Positions 36,503 through 44,611 of a stretch of DNA of 64,000 nucleotides are shown here, piece after piece. Position 1 is the stretch's first letter, and each line of letters begins with the position of its first letter. Source of the stretch: Streptomyces gelaticus (GTDB lineage: Bacteria > Actinomycetota > Actinomycetes > Streptomycetales > Streptomycetaceae). The notes beneath the pieces are model-generated. The model was not told the DNA's origin. It searched no databases and saw only the letters and a list, made by a program, of their open reading frames with translations. The stretch is from positions 28,983 through 92,982 of the forward strand of contig NZ_BMTF01000027.1 in the NCBI RefSeq assembly GCF_014649535.1, read 5' to 3'. The position numbers and the translations under genes were made by a program.

Positions 36503-37339
36503 TCACTTCGACAGGAAGGCGAGGAGGGCCGTGTTGACCTCCTCGGCGTGCGTCCACAGGAGGCCGTGCGGGGCGCCCTCGATCTCCACGTAGTCGGCGG
36601 ACGGGAGCATCTGGTGGAACGGGCGCGCCGTTCCCTCGGCCGGGAGGATCCGGTCGGCCGTTCCGTGCAGGATGAGCGCCGGGACGTCGACGGCGGGGAT
36701 GTCGGCGCGGAAGTCGGTGTACCAGGTGGAGGGCGCGGCCGCGGCCGCGTAGGAACCGCCGCCGGCCGCGACGTTCCAGCTGTTGCTCACCGCTTCGGCG
36801 CTGATCCTGGTGCCGAGGTTCTCGTCGAGGTTGTAGAAGTCGTTGAAGAAGGCCGTGTAGTAGGCGTACCGGTCGGCCTTGACGGCAGCGACGACTCCGT
36901 CGAAGAACTCCTTGGGGGCGACGCCGTCGGGGTTGTCGTCGTTCTTGAGCAGGAAGGGCTCCAACGAAGCCAGGAAGGCGACCTTGGCGACCCGGTCGGA
37001 GCCGTACGCGGACACATAGCGGGCGACCTCACCGGTGCCCATGGAGAACCCGACCAGGACGGCGTTGCGCAGGTCGAGGGTCTCCATCACGGTGTTCAGG
37101 TCGGCGGCGAAGGTGTCGTAGTCGTAGCCGGCCGTCGGCTGGGAGGACTGCCCGAATCCGCGGCGGTCGTAGGTGATCACGCGGTAACCGGCGTCGAGCA
37201 GCGCAGCGCTCTGCCGCTCCCAGGAGTGCCCGTCGAGCGGGAAGCCGTGGATGAGGACGACCGGCTGACCGGCGCCGTGGTCCTCGTAGTAGAGGTCGAT
37301 GGCGGTGGAGTTCTCCTGGCCCACGGTGATGTACGGCAT
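36503..37339 (-). CDS. non-heme chloroperoxidase-like alpha/beta hydrolase
   Basis: 278 residues. The oxyanion region HGFPLDGHSW, the nucleophile Ser99 in VGFSMGTGE, the acid Asp in GTADRILP, and the His in GAPHGL are all present. This is the cofactor-free perhydrolase or esterase subfamily often named chloroperoxidase. It is the first gene of an operon with the LLM oxidoreductase and the FMN reductase, so it may act on the product of the flavin enzyme. The length is standard and the gene is intact. Confidence 0.92.
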   Translation of the reverse strand: MPYITVGQENSTAIDLYYEDHGAGQPVVLIHGFPLDGHSWERQSAALLDAGYRVITYDRRGFGQSSQPTAGYDYDTFAADLNTVMETLDLRNAVLVGFSMGTGEVARYVSAYGSDRVAKVAFLASLEPFLLKNDDNPDGVAPKEFFDGVVAAVKADRYAYYTAFFNDFYNLDENLGTRISAEAVSNSWNVAAGGGSYAAAAAPSTWYTDFRADIPAVDVPALILHGTADRILPAEGTARPFHQMLPSADYVEIEGAPHGLLWTHAEEVNTALLAFLSK

Positions 37340-37490
37340 GGGGTGCTTCCTCGATTCGGGTCGGCTGGTCCGTGCATCGGTGCGGCACGGAATGCCGTCA
37401 CGCTATGTTCGGAACGGCGCCGCCTGTTGTCGCGCGGCGCACCACACCTTGCCCACGGGCGCAGAGTTCCGCCCGGAATCAACCGACATC

Positions 37491-38058
37491 GGTCGGCTCG
37501 ATGTCACCTTCCACCAGTACGAGCCGAGTCGACTGGACCCCGGAGTCGACCGAGAGCTTGCGGAAGATCGAAACGCCAGATGGGTGTTCACCGTGTGCGG
37601 GGGAGACGACCAGAGCTGCGGCGGCCGACCGGTTGGTGTGCCCCGTGGCTGCGAGGTGCAGGAAGCAGGGTCCGGCCCGGAGAATCCGGACGGACCGCTC
37701 CAGGAGTGCGTTGCCGGAGTTCAGCAGTGCGGCCGTGGGGGCGGCGGTTCCGTGCGGGGTCGGCACGGAAGGCTCCCGGAAGGAGTGCTCGGCCGCGAGG
37801 TCCTTGGCCGGGAGGTCCTCGGCCGGGACCGGTCCCCGGTACGCAGGGCGATCTGCACGGCTTCGACGAACCGTGTGCGCAGGAGCCGCCATCGGAAGAA
37901 CGGGCTGTCCCGCTGAGCGGACCGGATCAGCGCGGCCGCCGCGTCGTCGCCGTCGGCGAGAACGGCCTCGAATCCACCGACCGGCCTTGCTTCGCCAGGG
38001 ACGCGAGCTCCGCACGTGCGGGCTTGAGCTTCCCCGCTTGGGCGAAGCGTTCCATGGG
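37491..38058 (-). pseudogene. decayed LAL/LuxR regulator, C-terminal part
   Basis: In changing frames the relic reads FFRWRLLR and FVEAVQIALR, then AEDLPAKDLAAEHSFREPSVPT, then LERSVRILRAGP, and last LAATGHTNRSAAAALVVSP with IFRKLSVDS. Each block has an obvious counterpart, in the same order, in the intact regulator at 52002-54749 (WRLLRDW, AEDLAAQAGAHAERNPAVPT, LEHSVELLKASP, VAQGHTNRSAADLLVVSP). At least two frameshifts and a loss of the HTH turn make it non-functional. No N-terminal ATPase part remains. Confidence 0.8.
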
Positions 38059-38065
38059 CGTAACT

Positions 38066-38110
38066 GCCTCCGGTCGCCCACCAGGTGTTTCTTGGTGGGC
38101 GACCGGAGGC
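38066..38110 (-). terminator. perfect 18-bp hairpin
   Basis: GCCTCCGGTCGCCCACCA at 38066-38083 pairs without error with its reverse complement at 38093-38110 across a nine-base loop (GGTGTTTCT). It lies between the decayed LuxR and a decayed hydrolase. It is most simply the terminator of the former hydrolase gene, although its perfection in eroded surroundings is notable. Confidence 0.65.
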
Positions 38111-38190
38111 TACCAGCGATCGGACGTCATCGACCGGTTCGAGATCGCTGCGAAGGGTGGGCGCGAACCGGCACCGGGCCGGAGCGCGCG

Positions 38191-38402
38191 TCAGACATTG
38201 GTGGACCGGCCCGCGTCCTGGATCAGCTCGGCCACGCGCCTGGGCCGGGCGAGTACGACCCGGTGCGAGGCGTCGACCTCGATGGTGGTCATGCCGGCGC
38301 GCTCGTAGCCGTAACGCTCCGCATCGGGGTTGACGGCCCGGTCGGAGGTGGTGATCAGGCCCCACGAGGGCTTGCTCTGCCACGCAGCGGCCGTCAGGGG
38401 TC
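38191..38402 (-). pseudogene. VGHSYGG-family hydrolase, C-terminal relic
   Basis: About 70 codons read AAAWQSKPSWGLITTSDRAVNPDAERYGYERAGMTTIEVDASH in pieces, ending at a stop at 38191. This matches the end of the intact hydrolase at 47472-48197 (AAWKTKPSWGLV, NPDVERYGYRRAGMTTVEVDSSH) almost residue by residue. The nucleophile half is gone, deleted to the point where the GNAT gene now ends (38411). Only the Asp and His of the triad remain. Confidence 0.85.
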
Positions 38403-38410
38403 GGCGTGCT

Positions 38411-38725
38411 TCAGAGGCCGAAGTGCGCGCGGCGTGCCTCGGGCACCAGGTCGGAGTACTCGGGGTGCTTGCCGATCCACCCTCGGATGAAGGGGCAGTA
38501 CGGCAGGACGTGCAGCCCGCGTGCCCGGGCGTCGTCGAGAGCACCGCGGGCGAGCAGCCCGCCCATCCCTCGACCCGCGAACCGGGGATCGGTCTCGGTG
38601 TGGATGAAGGCGATCTCGCTCTCCGAGAGGCGGTACTCGGCGAAGCCTGCGGTCTCGGTGCCGTCGTCACCGGCGAGGATCTCGTAGCGGGACTTCTCGG
38701 GGCGGTTCACCACCTGCGGTTCCAT
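38411..38725 (-). CDS. small GNAT-like N-acetyltransferase
   Basis: 104 residues of the YjdJ/GNAT_YidJ-type minimal acetyltransferases. AGFAEYRLSESEIAFIHTETDPRFAGRGMGGLLARGALDDARARGLHVLPYCPFIRGWI contains, in pieces, the acetyl-CoA loop (RGMGGLL) and the Pro-Cys-Pro-Phe end motif. It presumably acetylates a small amine or protein; the substrate is unknown. It is the last gene in a four-gene operon, downstream of the YaaH-like gene (46 bases). Confidence 0.85.
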   Translation of the reverse strand: MEPQVVNRPEKSRYEILAGDDGTETAGFAEYRLSESEIAFIHTETDPRFAGRGMGGLLARGALDDARARGLHVLPYCPFIRGWIGKHPEYSDLVPEARRAHFGL

Positions 38726-38771
38726 GGGTGCTCCTGTGCGGTCGAGCTGTCAAGAGGATCGGTTGGAAGGT

Positions 38772-39500
38772 TCAGAGCGTGCGGCGCACGCCCGCCTGGC
38801 GTTCCAGGTTGCGGAGCTGGACCGCCAGGTCGCCCTCGACGGCGACGTGGGCGGGGCCGCTGCGGCCGATCGGCAGCACCTCCTCGCTGCGCATGTCTTC
38901 CAGCATCAGGGCGAACGCCGCGTACATCGCGACGAGTGCCACCACGAGGCCGAGGGCCCCGGACGTGCGCGTGAGCCATTCGGCGCCGGTCAGCCCCGAC
39001 AGACCGGTGGCCGCCCAGCGGGGCAGGGAGACGACGAGGACGAACCACAGGGCGCGCTTCGGCCGCGTCACGGCGGCCATCAGCGCCCCGAAGCAGAGGA
39101 ACGCCAGATTGAAGACGCCCAGCACACGTAGGCCCTCGGCTGCACCGCTGAACATGACGAGCGCGTAGGCCAGCCAGCTGCCGGCGAACGTGCCCATGAG
39201 CGTCGCCGCGATCACGTCCCGGGCACCGAAGGCCAGGATGCTCACCAGGAATTGCAGGGCGAACGCCGGCAGCACGCACAGGGCGACGGCACGACGGGCC
39301 TCGGCCTCGAAGAGCCCGAGCTGCAGGCATCCCGTCATCACGGAGGCGATCGCCACCGTGAAGAAGCCCAGCGGCATGGGTGAGGCGATGGGGCGCAGGT
39401 TGATCCGGGTCATCGACCGGAGGTCCGGTTCGAAACGGCGTCCCGGCGGCGTGTCCGGCGCGTCGTCGGCGCCGGCAGCGGAGGCGGCAGCGGTACTCAT
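38772..39500 (-). CDS. GPR1/FUN34/YaaH-like membrane protein
   Basis: 242 residues with six hydrophobic helices. NLRPIASPMPLGFFTVAIAS recalls the N-P-x-P-L-G signature of acetate/succinate channel proteins of the YaaH family, though the Asn-Pro-Ala is changed to Ala-Ser-Pro. DVIAATLMGTFAGSWLAYAL and GVFNLAFLCFGALMAA match the later helices. It may transport acetate or another small carboxylate, possibly a product of the hydrolases encoded upstream. The ATG at 39500 gives a normal length. It lies 17 bases after the amidohydrolase gene. Confidence 0.75.
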   Translation of the reverse strand: MSTAAASAAGADDAPDTPPGRRFEPDLRSMTRINLRPIASPMPLGFFTVAIASVMTGCLQLGLFEAEARRAVALCVLPAFALQFLVSILAFGARDVIAATLMGTFAGSWLAYALVMFSGAAEGLRVLGVFNLAFLCFGALMAAVTRPKRALWFVLVVSLPRWAATGLSGLTGAEWLTRTSGALGLVVALVAMYAAFALMLEDMRSEEVLPIGRSGPAHVAVEGDLAVQLRNLERQAGVRRTL

Positions 39501-39517
39501 GGGTGGTTTTCCCTCTC

Positions 39518-41416
39518 TCAGTGCTCGAAGCAGGGGTCGTAGAACGGCAGAGGCGCTTCGGGAGCGGAGCCACGTGCGACACGCCACTGGCGGTGCTGCT
39601 CGGACTCGGCGACGGCCTCGGCCACGAGCGACGCCTGGCGGGCACCGCCCTGGTAGCCACCGAAGTGGGCCACCGGGCTCCACGCCGGATCGACCGGCGG
39701 GAGGGCCTCGTCGAGCCCCTCGTACTCCGCGCTCGCATAGACGATGCGGCCGCCGACGACGGTGAACACGGACTCGATGTCGGGGATGACCGCCTCGGGC
39801 ACGGTGAGGTAGTCGTCGGACAGGATCGCGAGGTCGCCGTAGCAGCCTTCCCGCAGGACTCCCTTGACGTCCTGCTCACCGGTGAGTCGCGCCCCTCCGC
39901 GGGTGTAGAGGCCGAGGGCGGTCTCCCTGCTGATCAGGTTCTCGGCCGGGTAGAGCGGCGTACCGCCGACGGTGCGCCCGGTCACCAGCCAGTGGAGCGC
40001 GACCCATGGGTTGTAGGAGGAGACGCGGGTGGCGTCGGTTCCGGCCCCAACGGTCAGGCCCCGGTCGAGCATCGCCCGGACCGGCGGGGTGTGGGCGGCG
40101 GCCTCTGCGCCGTAGCGGTCGCGGAAGGCGGTGCCCTGGAAGGACATGCGGTTCTGGACGGACACGGCGCCGCCGAGGGCCGCGATCCGGTCCAGGCTGT
40201 CGGCCGAGACGGTCTCCGCGTGATCGAAGAGCCAGCGGTTGCCGCCGGGGAAGAGTCCTTCTGCCGCGAGCTTCTCGAAGACGGCCAGATCGCGCCGGAT
40301 CGTCTCGTCGTAGGTCGCGTGGAGCCGGAAGCCCCAGCCGTTCTCCATCAGGAGCCGGACGGCCCGCTCGAACTCGGCCTCGTACCCCGCGGCGAGTTCG
40401 GGCCGGGGTTCGGAGAAGTTCTCGAAGTCGGCGGCGGCCCAGGTCAGGTTTTCGCCCGCGCCGTTCAGCCGGAGCCACTCGTCCCCGTCCTCGGGCTTCA
40501 CCATCTCGGTCCAGCGCTTCAGGTCGGCGAGCTCCTGGCCGGCTGTCTGCGGGAACAGGTGGTAGGCGATGCGCAGGGAGAGCTCCCCCGACCGGGCGAG
40601 GTCGACGACCGTGGCGTAGTTGTCGGGGAAGTTCTGGAACCCACCCGCGGCGTCGACCGCGGAGGTCAGCCCGAAGCGGTTGAGCTCGCGCAGGAAGTGT
40701 CGCGTCGATGTCCGCTTGTCGGCCTCGTCGAGGGCCGGTGCCTTGGCCAGCGTCGAGTACAGGATGAGGGCGCCCGGCGCTGCGAGGAGGACCCCGTTGG
40801 GTTCGCCGTCCCGGCCCCGTACGATCTGTCCCCCGCGCGGGTCGGGGGTGTCCCGGGTGAATCCGGCGGCCCGTACCGCGGCCCGGTTCATCAGGGCCGA
40901 CTGGTACAGGTGCAGGACGAATACCGGCGTGTCGGGGGCGGCGGCGTTCAGCTCGGCCACGGTGGGCATCCTGCGCTCGGCGAACTGTTCGGCGGTCCAG
41001 CCGCCGACGACCCGGATCCACTGCCCCTTGGGGGTGCGGCCGGCCTGCTCGCGCAGCATGGCGAGGGCCTGTCGGAGGCTGCGCACTCCGTCCCAGCGCA
41101 GTTCCAGGACGTAGTTCAGGCCGCCCCGAATGACGTGCAGGTGCGAGTCGTTCAGGCCGGGGATCACCCGGCGCCCGAGGGCGTCGACGACCCTGGTTCC
41201 CGGGCCGACGAGGTGGGCGAGGTCGTGATCGTCACCGAGGGCCGCGACCCGGCCGTCGCGGATCGCAACGGCGCGGGCCTCGGGGCGGTCGGGGTCACCG
41301 GTGAACACCTTCGCGTTGCGGACGAGGAGGTCGGCCTGCGGCTGTTCCTGCCGCGGGCCGGGCACAAGGCCCGCCACAGGCATACTCGTCGTCGTCATGT
41401 TCATCGACGGCCCCAT
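39518..41416 (-). CDS. YtcJ-type amidohydrolase
   Basis: About 632 residues. The metal-binding HSH-like motif appears as GLNDSHLHVIRGG near residue 90, with the composite barrel and the later DHAET and TDATR elements of amidohydrolase_3. Members hydrolyse amides, N-substituted compounds or similar; YtcJ proteins have no firm substrate. The ATG at 41416 overlaps the stop of the HSL hydrolase by one base (TGATG), so translation is coupled. Other possible starts at 41404 and 41398 lie within ten codons. The protein lacks a signal peptide and is probably cytoplasmic. Confidence 0.88.
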   Translation of the reverse strand: MGPSMNMTTTSMPVAGLVPGPRQEQPQADLLVRNAKVFTGDPDRPEARAVAIRDGRVAALGDDHDLAHLVGPGTRVVDALGRRVIPGLNDSHLHVIRGGLNYVLELRWDGVRSLRQALAMLREQAGRTPKGQWIRVVGGWTAEQFAERRMPTVAELNAAAPDTPVFVLHLYQSALMNRAAVRAAGFTRDTPDPRGGQIVRGRDGEPNGVLLAAPGALILYSTLAKAPALDEADKRTSTRHFLRELNRFGLTSAVDAAGGFQNFPDNYATVVDLARSGELSLRIAYHLFPQTAGQELADLKRWTEMVKPEDGDEWLRLNGAGENLTWAAADFENFSEPRPELAAGYEAEFERAVRLLMENGWGFRLHATYDETIRRDLAVFEKLAAEGLFPGGNRWLFDHAETVSADSLDRIAALGGAVSVQNRMSFQGTAFRDRYGAEAAAHTPPVRAMLDRGLTVGAGTDATRVSSYNPWVALHWLVTGRTVGGTPLYPAENLISRETALGLYTRGGARLTGEQDVKGVLREGCYGDLAILSDDYLTVPEAVIPDIESVFTVVGGRIVYASAEYEGLDEALPPVDPAWSPVAHFGGYQGGARQASLVAEAVAESEQHRQWRVARGSAPEAPLPFYDPCFEH

Positions 41417-42369
41417 CACGCCAGGGCCTTGCGCAGGGTGTCGATCGCGACACCGATGGCGAGTTCCGCGGCCTGCGTCTCGCGCAGCGCGTTCAGCATG
41501 ACGAAGTCGTGAATGACCCCCTGGACGCGCAGGGCGGTGACGGGGACTCCGGCGGCGCGGAGCTTCGCCGCGTACGCCTCGCCCTCGTCGCGCAGGACGT
41601 CGGCTTCGGCGGTGATGACCAGGGCGGGCGGCAGGCCGGTCAGCTGATCGGTGGTGGCGCGCAGCGGCGAGGCGGTGATCTGGGCGCGCTCGCCCTCGTC
41701 GGTCGTGTACTGGTCCCAGAACCACTGCATGCCGTCGCGGCGCAGGAAGTAGCCTTCGGCGAACTGCCGGTAGGAGTCGGTGTCGAAGTTCGCGTCGGTG
41801 ACCGGGTAGAAGAGGACCTGGTGGGCGAGGCGGATGTCGCCGCGCTGCTTGGCCATGAGGGTGAGGGCAGCGGTCATGTTGCCGCCGACCGAGTCACCGG
41901 CGACGGCGATCCGGGTGCCGTCGAGCTCCTTGTGGTGTCCCTCGCGAGCGACCCACTGGGCGACGCTGTAGTTCTGCTCGATGGCGACGGGGTAGCGGGC
42001 CTCGGGTGAGAGGTCGTACTCGGGGAAGACAACGGCCGCCCCGGTGCCGACAGCGAGTTCGCGGACGAGCCGGTCGTGGGTGTGGGCGTTGCCGAAGACC
42101 CAGCCCGCGCCGTGGATGTAGAGGATGACGGGGAGGGGGCCGGTGGCACCCCGCGGGCGGACGATCCGGGCGCGGACGTCACCGGTCGGACCGCCGTGGA
42201 CAGTGATCCATTCCTCGTCGACGGCGGGCAGCAGGACGCCTTCACCGCTCTGGGCGTCGCCCACGGCCTTGCGGCCGTCCGCCACGGGAATCTGATAGAG
42301 GAACGGCGGCTGGGCGGTGGCGTCGGCGAACGCCTGGGCGGCGGGTTCGAGGGTCGGCCGGTTCGGCAT
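41416..42369 (-). CDS. HSL-family alpha/beta hydrolase
   Basis: 317 residues of the hormone-sensitive-lipase-like esterases. The oxyanion motif HGAGW, nucleophile GDSVGGN near residue 165, Asp in EADVLRDEG, and His in VIHDFVM are all present. It should cleave short acyl esters. The ATG at 42369 has a GGAGAA site. It is the first gene of the operon hydrolase-amidohydrolase-YaaH-GNAT. Upstream, on the same frame, lies a relic of a Dps gene, so an insertion or deletion has joined this gene to the ruin. A C-terminal fragment of a relative is found at 46204-46347. Confidence 0.9.
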   Translation of the reverse strand: MPNRPTLEPAAQAFADATAQPPFLYQIPVADGRKAVGDAQSGEGVLLPAVDEEWITVHGGPTGDVRARIVRPRGATGPLPVILYIHGAGWVFGNAHTHDRLVRELAVGTGAAVVFPEYDLSPEARYPVAIEQNYSVAQWVAREGHHKELDGTRIAVAGDSVGGNMTAALTLMAKQRGDIRLAHQVLFYPVTDANFDTDSYRQFAEGYFLRRDGMQWFWDQYTTDEGERAQITASPLRATTDQLTGLPPALVITAEADVLRDEGEAYAAKLRAAGVPVTALRVQGVIHDFVMLNALRETQAAELAIGVAIDTLRKALA

Positions 42370-42435
42370 GAGGGGTTCTCCTTCGGAGGGTGTGGGGAAT
42401 GGTTGGGCGTTCAGCGGGTGCCACGCGGCGTCGAG

Positions 42436-42675
42436 GAGGGTCGCCCCGCGCATGAGCCAGTGGTGCTTCTTGCCAAGGGAGTACAAGGTCTGCGTGTTGG
42501 CGATTACGCGGTTCAGCCGCCGGCAGGCCTGCATGCGGGTGTCGTGGCCGAGGCCGATCGGCAACTGCTCGGCGTGCCGAACGCCTGGGTTCCGGCGCCC
42601 TTCCGGTGCAGCAGCGGCCGGCCGCCACCGCACGGGGGTGTGGTGGTGGATGGGGTGATCGCGGTTTCCTTCAGG
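42436..42675 (-). pseudogene. Dps relic
   Basis: The damaged sequence reads LLHRKGAGTQAFG in one frame and LPIGLGHDTRMQACRRLNRVI, TLYSLGKKHHWLMRGATLL in another. These match WLHQKGEVIQEFG, FPIGLSYEARMYSCQRLNKVL and KKHHWLMRGATFY of the intact Dps at 61032-61610. One frameshift separates them and everything after the first ferroxidase helix is missing. The start codon is also changed. It lies between the HSL hydrolase and DoxX genes. Confidence 0.85.
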
Positions 42676-42757
42676 TGCTCCTGGTCGGCCGGGTGGGAGG
42701 CCCGGCCGCCCGCGCGGGGGACGCGGGTCGGCCGGGCCCGGCCTGCGCGGCTCGCGC

Positions 42758-43279
42758 TCAGCGCCCGCCGTGGGCGGCGGCCTGCGGCGCCGCCGTGGCC
42801 GGCCGATGCAGTACGAGCCGGGTGAGCAGCCCGCTGCCGAGACCCACCACGACGGCGAGGGCCGCCCACCACAGTGGGTACGGCGTGAGGCCGAGGGCCG
42901 CGTCGAGCGACCAGGCGCCCGGCCCGGTGGCCGCGAGAGCGGCGGACGTGCCGATGAGGACGAGCGGGTACTCGTACCCGTCGTTCTGCACCCAGAGGCC
43001 GTTGTGCCATTTCACGGTGAGCGCGACCGTCATGACTCCCATGGCTCCTGTCGCCGCGAGCGGGGTCAGGAAGCCGACGGCGAGCAGCAGGCCCGATCCG
43101 ATCTGACCGCCGCCCGCCGCCAGGGCGGTGAGGGCTCCGCCGCGGAAACCGTCGGCGCGGAACTCCTCCGTACCGCCCTCGAGTCCCCTGCCGCCCAGGT
43201 GTGTGCTGATCTTCTGCACCCCATGGCCGGCGACGAGCAGGCCCACCAGCAGACGCAGGATCAGAATGCCGGTGTCCAA
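42758..43279 (-). CDS. DoxX-family membrane protein
   Basis: 173 residues with four membrane helices. MDTGILILRLLVGLLVAGHG opens the family, and LAAGGGQIGSGLLLAVGFLTPLAATGAMGVM with WHNGLWVQNDGYEYPL is typical. DoxX proteins are often linked to quinone, thiosulfate or oxidative stress metabolism. The start is a TTG at 43279, five bases after the isochorismatase-like stop, suggesting coupling. The N-terminal context is convincing, and no better start exists nearby. Confidence 0.85.
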   Translation of the reverse strand: MDTGILILRLLVGLLVAGHGVQKISTHLGGRGLEGGTEEFRADGFRGGALTALAAGGGQIGSGLLLAVGFLTPLAATGAMGVMTVALTVKWHNGLWVQNDGYEYPLVLIGTSAALAATGPGAWSLDAALGLTPYPLWWAALAVVVGLGSGLLTRLVLHRPATAAPQAAAHGGR

Positions 43280-43284
43280 GGAAG

Positions 43285-43947
43285 TCAGCCTGCCGCGTGC
43301 GCGCCGATGACGCTCTGCGCGTACACGACACCCAGGCCGTACGCGCCCGCGTGGGCCTTGACGATCTCCATGACCGCGCCGTACGTCTCCTGACGCGCCC
43401 AGTCACGCTGCAGCTCCAGCAGCACCTGCACCCAGGTCACCGGCACCGCGCCGGCGGCGATCATCCGCTGCAGCGCGTGCTCGTGGGCGGCCGGGCTGAC
43501 ACCGCCGGAGGCGTCGGAGACCACGTACACCTCGTATCCCTGCTCCAGCGCGGACAGCGCGGGCAGCACCAGGCAGACCTCGGTCCACAGGCCCGCCAGG
43601 ATGATCTTCTTGCGCCCGGTCGCCTTGACCGCCGCCACGAGCGCCTCGTCCTCCCAGGCGTTCATGGTCGTTCGGTCGATGACCTCGTGCTCGGGAAACA
43701 CCTCGGCAAGCTGCGGCAGCAGGGGGCCGGAGAACGACTCGGCGGCGACCGTGGTCAGGACGGCCGGCACATCGAACGCCTGAGCCGCCTTGGCGAGACC
43801 CACGGTGCTGTTGATGATCGCGGCGCGGTCGCCGCTCCCCGTGCCGAAGAACATCTGCGGCTGGTGGTCCACGAAAAGCATGACCGCGTTGTCGGGCGTG
43901 AGCAGGTCCGCGCTGGGGGCAGCCTGCACCTTGTCGATGTCGAACAT
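43285..43947 (-). CDS. isochorismatase-family cysteine hydrolase (YcaC-like)
   Basis: 220 residues. The catalytic Asp lies in MLFVDHQPQM, Lys in RKKIILAGL, and the nucleophilic Cys in WTEVCLVLPA. The shape is YcaC-like and may act on amides or related small molecules. The ATG at 43947 follows an AGAGGAC site over a run of eight T (written on this strand). The gene is linked to DoxX downstream by five bases. The A/T-rich leader could affect expression by slippage, but that is only a suspicion. Confidence 0.88.
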   Translation of the reverse strand: MFDIDKVQAAPSADLLTPDNAVMLFVDHQPQMFFGTGSGDRAAIINSTVGLAKAAQAFDVPAVLTTVAAESFSGPLLPQLAEVFPEHEVIDRTTMNAWEDEALVAAVKATGRKKIILAGLWTEVCLVLPALSALEQGYEVYVVSDASGGVSPAAHEHALQRMIAAGAVPVTWVQVLLELQRDWARQETYGAVMEIVKAHAGAYGLGVVYAQSVIGAHAAG

Positions 43948-44103
43948 AAAAAAAAGTCCTCTCAGAACAGCCGGTATCGCCTCCACCGCGTTCCCGCGGC
44001 TCGGCACATCCCAAAGCTACGACCGTCCCGACCGACCGGCTTTTCTCCCCGCGCCCAGGAATTGGCACGACAGTGCACTACCCGTCAGCGTCCGGATCAC
44101 GCT

Positions 44104-44385
44104 GTGAACGCATCCCTGCTGCCGAAGCCGCTGCGCGCCCTGCCCGCAGCCGTCGGGGAACATCGTCCAAAGGAGACGCTGCGGGTCCTTTCCGGAGCAC
44201 ACCGGCTCGATTCCGAGGACTGTGGAAGCGCTGCAGATCCACCGCACCTCGCTGTACCACCGACTGGGGCAGATCCAGGAGATAACCGGGCTGGACCGGA
44301 CAGCGGCCCGGACCGGCTGGTCCTGCACCTCGGCCTGCGTATCCGGGAACTGCTGCAACCGGACGCGTACGCCGTCACCAGCTGA
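44104..44385 (+). pseudogene. PucR regulator, C-terminal relic
   Basis: Split over frames it reads LLPKPLRALPAAVGEHRPKETL, then VEALQIHRTSLYHRLGQIQEITGLD, then LVLHLGLRIRELLQ. These match LVPKPLRTLNEAGG, AEALKLHRSSLYYRLRQIQEITGLD and LTLHLGLRIEELL of the intact PucR at 30376-31623. At least two frameshifts are needed. It lies in front of a related hydrolase relic, the same order as the intact pair, although on the opposite strand. Confidence 0.85.
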
Positions 44386-44611
44386 CCGGACCGAACGTCG
44401 CTCCCCTCCCCGCCTGTCGGTTCCACTGCTACGAAGTGACGTGCTTTTCGTCGACCGATCCCTACGGAACGCGGTGGTGGCGACGGACCTGGTCGAACGA
44501 CAATGGGTCCGGGCACGAGCCGACGACGACATCGGCCGGCCATCGTGCGGGTTGCCGACAGGGCGGAGTGAGGTACGCCGTGAGGGTCAGGCAGGGAGTG
44601 AGGCAGGGACC

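Noticed and set aside
39503..41512. A 669-codon plus-strand frame opposite the amidohydrolase
   Set aside because: Antisense shadow with repeated Val/Gly/Glu bias; the metal-binding motifs are on the minus strand.
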